From contig JAFMSR010000008.1 of the NCBI GenBank assembly GCA_022818135.1, positions 28,576,922 through 28,640,921 on the forward strand: a DNA stretch of 64,000 nucleotides. The letters are read 5' to 3'. Each line of letters opens with the position of its first letter. The first letter of the stretch is position 1. Positions 57,640-64,000 of the stretch are shown in pieces. The translations under genes were made by a program, and so were the position numbers. Source of the DNA: Saxidomus purpurata (taxonomy: Eukaryota > Mollusca > Bivalvia > Venerida > Veneridae). Under the pieces are notes generated by a model. That model saw only the letters and a list, made by a program, of their open reading frames with translations. It made no database searches and was not told the origin of the DNA.

Positions 57640-59480
57640 TAATAATTGATTTGGGCCACTGCCTGTTTGAATGATTCAAGATCAGACAGGATCGCATTAC
57701 ATGTGGTTAATCTATTCCACAGGAAAAAAGAGAACTTAAGGAAGTGCGAGTTTGCATGGGTTTGGCGGAGACTAGAGGGGAGCATATGTCTTGTTAACCT
57801 TTTTCAGACTTCTAGGTAACTGGGCAGGCAGATTGCTACAAGGTTGTAGTATATTTTGTAAAACATAACCAATTTGGAGGCTTGACGCCTGTTCTCAAGG
57901 GCGCTCCATCCAAGGGTGTTCTGCAGATCACACTGGTATCTCTGGAATAATCATTTTTTACCCATCTGATTGTGCGTCGCTGGACCATCTCCAGCTTGTG
58001 AATATTAACCTGGGTGTGTGGTGACCATACAGATGATGCATACTCTAGCTGTGGTCTGACTGTTTTGTAAGAGAGTGATTTGATATTTTCATGTTTTGTT
58101 TTAATGTTACGTTTGAGAAAGCCTAGTGTTCTGTTTGCATTTGTTGTTATTCTTGAGATGTGTGTATTCCAGCTGAGATCTTGGCTGATGTCTAAACCAA
58201 GGTATTTTGCATCCTTAACTGGTGAGAGTGTTTGACCATGAAGCTTATATGGGAACTGGATGGGTTTTCTGCTACGTGTAATATGGAGCACCTGGCATTT
58301 ACTAGGGTTAAATTCCATGTCCCTAAGTTTTCTCAAAGTTTCTAGCTTAGAGAGATCATTTTGTAACCTTTGACAATCAGAAAGGCAAGTAACTGCAAGC
58401 TAAATCATCAGCAAAAAGCCGCACCTGGGAGGTAAACGTGTCAGGGAGATCATTTATATTGAGTAGGAACAACAGAGGTCCTAGGACAGAGCCCTGGGGG
58501 ACCCCCATGTAACAGGGACTTGATCAGACGTGCAACCGTTAACCACTACTGACTGAGATCTACCTATCAAAAAGGACTGGATCCATGACACAGTTTGACT
58601 GGAGACACAAAAACATGCTCCAGGAGTTTAAGTAATAATTTTAGATGGTTGACTTTGTCGAAGGCTTTACTAAAATCAAGTAGGACAAGGTCGGTCTGTT
58701 TACCTGAGGAAAGGTTTTTGGATATTTCATCAACTAGCTCAATGAGCTGAATCTTACAGGACAATCTTTCAAGGAACCCATGTTGCAGCTCATAGAGTAT
58801 GTTGTGTTTTGAGAGATGCATGGATAGGCTAGATGCAATTATGTGTTCTAGGAGTTTACATAGAATACAAGTTAGCAATATGGGTCTGTAGTTAGCAGGG
58901 TCACTAGTATCATCTTTTTTGAATAGTGGAGCGACATTTGCCTTCATCCAATCGAATGGGAGTTGACCAGTGTTAAGGGATCTTATAAAGATTAGTGACA
59001 CTCTGTCAAGGATCTCATGCCAGAGCTCCTTCAAGACAATGGGCTTAATCATATCTGGGCCAGCAGCCTTATCCACTTTTAGGTTTTGGAGTAATTTCAG
59101 GATGCCGTTGGGGTCAATTTCAATGTTGGCCATTGTAGGGTATTTCTTTTTTCCTAGAGAAGTCCTGCAAAGCTGGGACAGAGACAAGGGAGAAACACCT
59201 GAAAAAACAGACTGGAATTGTTTATTCAGAATATTTGCTTGACCAAGATTTTCTGAGGTGATTTTACCATTTGTCTGATCTTTTAGAGGTGCAATATCTT
59301 GGTTATCTTGTCTGGCATTTTTTATAAGTGAGTAGAGGCGTTTGGTGTTGAATTTATTAGTGTTTGTGTTTTCTGAATGTTGAATGTCTAGTATGTTTTC
59401 AATATATTTCTCATGTGATTTCTTAATTTTTTGCTGGTTGAGGTGTTCAACAGTAGCAATTATGAAGTTTGTACGTGCAT
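57640..59480 (-). pseudogene. Non-LTR retrotransposon (CR1/Jockey-like) RT, frameshifted
   Basis: Minus-strand segments follow each other in different frames. Upstream to about 58567: KVDKAAGPDMIKP, ANYRPILLTCILCKLLEHII, LLDFSKAFDKVNH (RT motif A). About 58500-58400: [20 protein letters not shown] and FADD (catalytic box). 58336-57836: DAKYLGLDISQDLSWNTHIS and RPQLEYASSVWSPHTQ; a further shift runs to a stop near 57641. At least three frameshifts. No endonuclease domain, so 5-prime truncated. Sits upstream of the first LYRM7 exon seen, in the same orientation. Confidence 0.88.
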
Positions 59481-59886
59481 TGAATTATTGTCAAATTTAG
59501 ATAGAAATGCTTAGTCTATAGATTAATTCAGTTTAGTGACCTCAAAAATTACATTGCTCAGGTATATGATATCCTGATTAATTGTTTTTAATTCCATTAT
59601 GATTACTGACATGAAACAAGCAGCAGAACTTTGTTGTAGTCAAAATAATTAAGTGACTTATTGAGCAAATTCTGAGATTTTTTTGTTTTGGGTCAGAATC
59701 TCACAGAAGAGAGGTATTGCAAAAATAACACAATATCTCAACGTGCGGACAATTAGTTGGACTAGCATGTTGATGTTATAATTTCACCGAGTGATCAGCG
59801 AGTTTATAAGGTAATAATGCAATACATTTTGATAAATAATCAAAAAACATAAAATAACATCACTCGAATAATTGATGTCTTGTTCT

Positions 59887-61730
59887 TGTTAGAAGAACAA
59901 AAAAAGAGCATGAAAAATCAATAGCATAAAATATCAAGGGCAATCCAAAGAAGTTTTGGAAATATATCAGAGATAACACAAAAACAACAACAGGGGTAGG
60001 TAACTTAGAAAATCCCGAAGGACACCTGGAAACCGATGACCGGAAAAAAGCAGAATTACTGAATGATCACTTCACCACTGTTTTCACACAAGAAAACATT
60101 GAAAATATACCAGATTTTACAAGAAGCAATTTGAAAAATACATTAAGTACAATAATAATTGAAAAGGGAACCATTGGCAAAATATTAAATACAATAAATC
60201 CAAACAAAGCTCAGGGGCCCGATAACATACACCCTAAAATACTGAAGGAATGTACTGAGCAACTGATACCTCTTTTAGAAATGGTATATAACAAATCAAT
60301 TCAGGAAGGTCAATTACCAAAAGAATGGAAAGAAGCAAATGTCAGTGCAATTCATAAGTTAGGTAGCTGCAAAAGGGTAGAAAATTATAGACCCATCAGC
60401 ATCACGTCAATATGTTGCAAAGTGCTTGAAAAAATAATCAGGAATGAAATAGTACAACACCTTGAGGAACAAAACTTGATATCACCCCACCAACATGGTT
60501 TCCGGCGGGGCTACTCCTGCATCACACAGTTATTAGAAATCATAGAAGAATGGTCAGAGGCAATTGACAATGGTCAGGATGTAGATGTTATATACTTAGA
60601 CTTTCGCGCTGCATTTGACAAGGTACCACATGCCAGGTTATTGAAAAAAATTTGGGGTTATGGTATCCGAGGGGATATTTACAACTGGTTAAAAAGTTTT
60701 TTGAGTAACCGACTACAAAGAGTAGTAGTAAATGGCCACCAAAGTGAGTGGAAACAAGTCACAAGCGGTGTACCCCAAGGTAGTGTACTAGGCCCTGTCC
60801 TATTTCTGATTTTTATTAATGATCTACCTGAATGCTTGGATAGTAAAACAAAATTATTCGCTGACGACACTAAAATTTACACCATTATAGTGGACTGTAG
60901 CAGTGAGAACAGGTTACAAGATAATGTTAACAAAGCCAGCGATTGGTCAAAATGTTGGAAAATGACATTCAACACAAAAAAGTGTAAACATATGCATTTA
61001 GGTCAAAAGACAGAGCCGGACAGTTACTACATGACTGACAATTCTGGTAGTATTCATGAAATACAGCAGGTTACTTCTGAAAAAGATCTAGGAATCCTAT
61101 TTGATAGCAATTTAAAATTTAGTGAGCATACCCAATCAAAAATCAGAATAGCTAATAGGAACCTAGGTTTAATCTGTAAAACATTTACATACATGGACAA
61201 GGACATGTTCCTTCAACTGTATAAAGCCCTAGTAAGACCCCATCTAGAGTATGGTTCAGTAATTTGGTCACCAAAACTAAAAAAAGACATAAGGACTATT
61301 GAAAATGTGCAACGTAGAGCAACTAGAATTGTGGGGAATTTGAGAAGTCTCCCTTATCATGATAGGTTAAAATTCCTGGGGTTACCTTCTCTTGAGTATC
61401 GTAGAGAAAGAGCAGATATGGTACAGGTATATAAAATTATCAATAATATTGACAAGATAGACAAAAATAAACTATTTAAATTTTCAAACTCTAGAACTAG
61501 AGGTAATTCACTAAAGATTTTCAAATGTAGGGCTAAAACAACACTGAAGAAAGGCACCTTCAGTCACAGAGTGGTGGATCCTTGGAATAAGCTCCCTGAA
61601 CATGTAGTCAAAGCACCCACCCTAAATGCTTTTAAAGCAAGACTTAACAAAAATTGGGGGGCCTCTAACAAGTTTCTACCAAACTGTTACAATTGATAAC
61701 ATAGTATACATAATTCTTAGTTTTACTCAG
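59887..61730 (+). mobile_element. Non-LTR retrotransposon (CR1/Jockey-like) with near-intact RT
   Basis: A 521-codon frame at 60131-61696 covers a whole reverse transcriptase: NKAQGPDNIHPKIL, ENYRPISITSICCKVLEKII, YLDFRAAFDKVPH (motif A Asp), [24 protein letters not shown] (catalytic Asp pair), then the thumb and C-terminal region with EYGSVIWSPKL and RRATRIVG. The same frame continues upstream to about 59887 (WKYIRDNTKTTTGVGNL) with one stop, TAA near 59928. No endonuclease is present, so it is 5-prime truncated. It is in opposite orientation to the older copy at 57640 and clearly a different lineage (different thumb sequence). RT catalytic residues are intact, but the truncated copy should not be mobile alone. 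Confidence 0.92.
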
Positions 61731-62131
61731 TTTTTAAGTAGGTGGTGAATAGGACTGAAGTGTTTATTCAGAATTCACATGTGTACAGTGTAGTGCCAGA
61801 TGGAATTTTAACAGTTCAATGTACATGTGAACAATGACAGTACATGAGGAAGTGTGAAATAATTCATGGATTATCAACAATTATTATGAAATAGGGAAAA
61901 CATCATCAAAATAGGCCAGAGAAACCATTGGTTTATTGTGTTATTTCAACACAATAGGGCCTCAAACAGTATATTGTTGCCCATGAAAGCAGGACTATCC
62001 GCACGAGGTCAAAAATGAATCAATTTTTTTTTATTTTGACATGTTTCATGATGTAAGTGAACTAAACGAACGCATACAATGTTTAGATTAAAAGAGATTT
62101 ATCACTTTGATATCTTTCCTGCCCCCTGAAG
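61731..62131. other. No gene seen
   Basis: LINE 3-prime flank and intergenic or intronic sequence before the membrane-protein exon. No exon found. Confidence 0.4.
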
Positions 62132-62229
62132 AATGCAAAAATATCTTAAACTTACTTTTTGCCGTGAACTTATGAAAGACATGCTAAAAGTGATGTTTAC
62201 ATCAGCACCGTCAGAAACTGTTTCCGGTG
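62132..62229 (+). CDS. Membrane protein exon, juxtamembrane
   Basis: Acceptor after CCCCTGAAG, donor GTAAGT at 62230; phase 2 in, phase 1 out. It joins the next exon through a split GAT codon. The phase agreement and strong donor support it. Confidence 0.6.
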
Positions 62230-63959
62230 GTAAGTGCGCGTGCGTAGTGTACATAAATTCTATGGAAACTGAAAATTTATTTCTTTCTGTAAGTTTTGAT
62301 TTTGTATTAAAGAAAATTTCGATTTAAGATTATTCAAATCAAATGTCATCAAGTTAAGAAAGTTTTTGTTTTTCCTGGCANNNNNNNNNNNNNNNNNNNN
62401 NNNNNNNNNNNNNNNNNNNNNNNNNNNNNNNNNNNNNNNNNNNNNNNNNNNNNNNNNNNNNNNNNNNNNNNNNNNNNNNNNNNNNNNNNNNNNNNNNNNN
62501 NNNNNNNNNNNNNNNNNNNNNNNNNNNNNNNNNNNNNNNNNNNNNNNNNNNNNNNNNNNNNNNNNNNNNNNNNNNNNNNNNNNNNNNNNNNNNNNNNNNN
62601 NNNNNNNNNNNNNNNNNNNNNNNNNNNNNNNNNNNNNNNNNNNNNNNNNNNNNNNNNNNNNNNNNNNNNNNNNNNNNNNNNNNNNNNNNNNNNNNNNNNN
62701 NNNNNNNNNNNNNNNNNNNNNNNNNNNNNNNNNNNNNNNNNNNNNNNNNNNNNNNNNNNNNNNNNNNNNNNNNNNNNNNNNNNNNNNNNNNNNNNNNNNN
62801 NNNNNNNNNNNNNNNNNNNNNNNNNNNNNNNNNNNNNNNNNNNNNNNNNNNNNNNNNNNNNNNNNNNNNNNNNNNNNNNNTTGTTCGTCAGTTGTCAAAT
62901 CTGTTTAAGTTTTTTGTGAAGCCTTTTTAAACAAAAGAAGTGTCTCTTTCTCTCTTTTAGATTTAATAATACCCACAACACCCGAGACTGGACAATCCAA
63001 AGAAGAAACTGTTTTGCCCATACCTACAGGCGTATTTATCGCCCTTGTAATCATCATAATTGTTCTATTGATTGGGCTGATACTAATTGCCGTCTGCAGT
63101 TACCACAGGTACAGAAAGGAACGTCATCGCATCGGAACTACATTCGACTCTGAAGACAGCAAGCCGATAAGCAGTAAGTACATTTTAAGATTTCTAAGGT
63201 CCAATGCTAATCTGGCTTAAACATTAGTTTTGTGGCCAGTAACTTTAACCCATGTGTCAGCGCTAGCTCATGCAAACCGATCTCTCATGCTTCAAACTCT
63301 GAAATGTCATGCTGCTTTTTTGACGTTATTTACTCGTTCACAATTCTACCCTTTATTTTGAATTCGTAGGTGACGAGCCTCGATTTAATTTTGAAGCTCC
63401 GGATCTGGAGGATGGAAAGTTGATCACTAAGGATAAACAACCCGCTAAATCAACGTTTAACGCGAAGTCTTTGAAAAAGAAGTCGTCGTTGCTCTCCACA
63501 GACCTTAGTTTGTCTGGAAGTGGTAAATCTGTTCGGCAGAAAAACGGAAGCATTTCTCGTTCAGATAATGAGCACCCAACTGAGAATGGTACTCCGCCTC
63601 ATGTACCACTTTCTGCAGTACGGTTACCGAAATTACCTCCAAGGCCGCCGGGAGGAAAAGACGCAACGCGACATAAACGCAAACGTCGGCGCGTGGAGCG
63701 CTGCGAGGAAAAGACGTCACCGGAGGAAGTAAAAGATCCCAAACCTAGAACATCTACGCCAATAGAAATTGTTATGAATCGAACACTGACTCCGGATATA
63801 TTGTCGTCTGAAAAGTTTGAATATATTCAGCCAGTTTATTGTCATGAAGTAGAGACGCCGGCACCTAGCCGACCAGCAACAGCATCAACCATCAAGAGCA
63901 GCAGATATCAATCATCGAGGCTGTTCAACAAAGAAGACACTGATGAGAGCAATGTGTAG
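62132..63959 (+). CDS. Single-pass membrane protein, C-terminal exons, unidentified
   Basis: Three phase-1-linked exons (62132-62229, 62961-63173, 63370-63959) encode the C-terminal 300 residues. The order is: a short extracellular segment (LTFCRELMKDMLKVMF), a Thr/Pro/Glu-rich stalk (IPTTPETGQSKEE), one transmembrane helix (GVFIALVIIIIVLLIGLILI, then AVC), a basic stop-transfer (YHRYRKERHR), and a cytoplasmic tail of about 220 residues. The tail has Lys/Ser-rich stretches, a proline motif LPKLPPRPPGG that could bind SH3-type domains, a basic patch RHKRKRRR (nuclear-signal-like) and several Tyr. Type I topology is inferred. Extracellular exons lie off-window or upstream. No family recognised. 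Confidence 0.75.
62381..62880. other. Assembly gap (500 N)
   Basis: Exactly 500 unknown bases, a placeholder-size gap, inside the intron between 62229 and 62961. Frames of X across it are artefacts. Confidence 0.98.
62961..63173 (+). CDS. Membrane protein exon with transmembrane helix
   Basis: Acceptor TCTCTCTTTTAG, donor GTAAGTA at 63174, 213 nt, phase 1 both sides. Encodes the stalk, membrane helix and basic stop-transfer. Confidence 0.8.
63370..63959 (+). CDS. Membrane protein terminal exon, cytoplasmic tail
   Basis: Acceptor TTGAATTCGTAG, phase 1 in, open to TAG at 63957-63959. GC-richer than its surroundings, as expected for a conserved coding exon. Confidence 0.85.
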
Positions 63960-64000
63960 TGTTATAGCCAATTTCATGTTAACGGAAAGCTCAGAACATT

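Noticed and set aside
62260..62908. Long frames of about 180-212 codons on both strands
   Set aside because: They are created by the 500-N assembly gap.

Overview
The window reads as a eukaryotic, AT-rich, intron-containing nuclear genome, most probably of a bivalve mollusc. The reasons are the spliced exons with GT/AG borders, several tRNA-derived SINE families, repeats with short tandem cores followed by (ACGG)n-type microsatellites that resemble the 'pearl' elements of bivalves, and many non-LTR, hAT, ISL2EU/Harbinger and MITE-type remnants. No bacterial-type genes, operons or CRISPR arrays are present. I cannot name the species. All exon borders were read by eye from splice sites and phase.

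Layout. 0.4-8.2 kb: scattered plus-strand candidate exons, then a RIG-I/MDA5-like tandem CARD gene that carries two in-frame stops; one of its introns is almost entirely a 437-bp terminal-inverted-repeat element. 8.3-10.4 kb: a KDZ/HMGXB3-like transposase exon and a broken ISL2EU/Harbinger transposase. 10.4-14.3 kb: a 3.1-kb DNA transposon with 31-bp terminal inverted repeats and repeated palindromic subterminal motifs, followed head-to-tail by a truncated second copy, the pair bracketed by identical 39-bp direct repeats. 14.7-19 kb: MITEs, a pearl-like tandem block, a SINE and two orphan candidate exons. 19.5-24.8 kb: a large diverged inverted duplication with arms of 1.1-1.3 kb. 25.9-27.2 kb: a hAT element with a transposase C-terminal relic. 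27.8-30.2 kb: mollusc-type tandem repeats. 30.2-43.4 kb: a macrosatellite of about 1.36-kb monomers with a dimeric higher-order pattern, interrupted by a 3.3-kb insertion whose subterminal motif resembles that of the 10.4-kb transposon. 43.4-53.5 kb: mostly interspersed repeats, with two minus-strand candidate exons, a 673-bp inverted-repeat element with TTGAT target duplications, an LTR-like segment containing a tRNA-like promoter, and a possible two-exon small gene.

The two best-supported host genes lie at the right end. LYRM7 (a mitochondrial LYR-motif assembly factor for respiratory complex III) is on the minus strand with four phase-consistent exons at 53780-57381. A single-pass membrane protein with a basic, proline-containing cytoplasmic tail is on the plus strand at 62132-63959, with a 500-bp assembly gap in one intron. 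Between them lie two LINE reverse transcriptase copies in opposite orientation, one decayed (minus) and one with a largely intact RT frame (plus).
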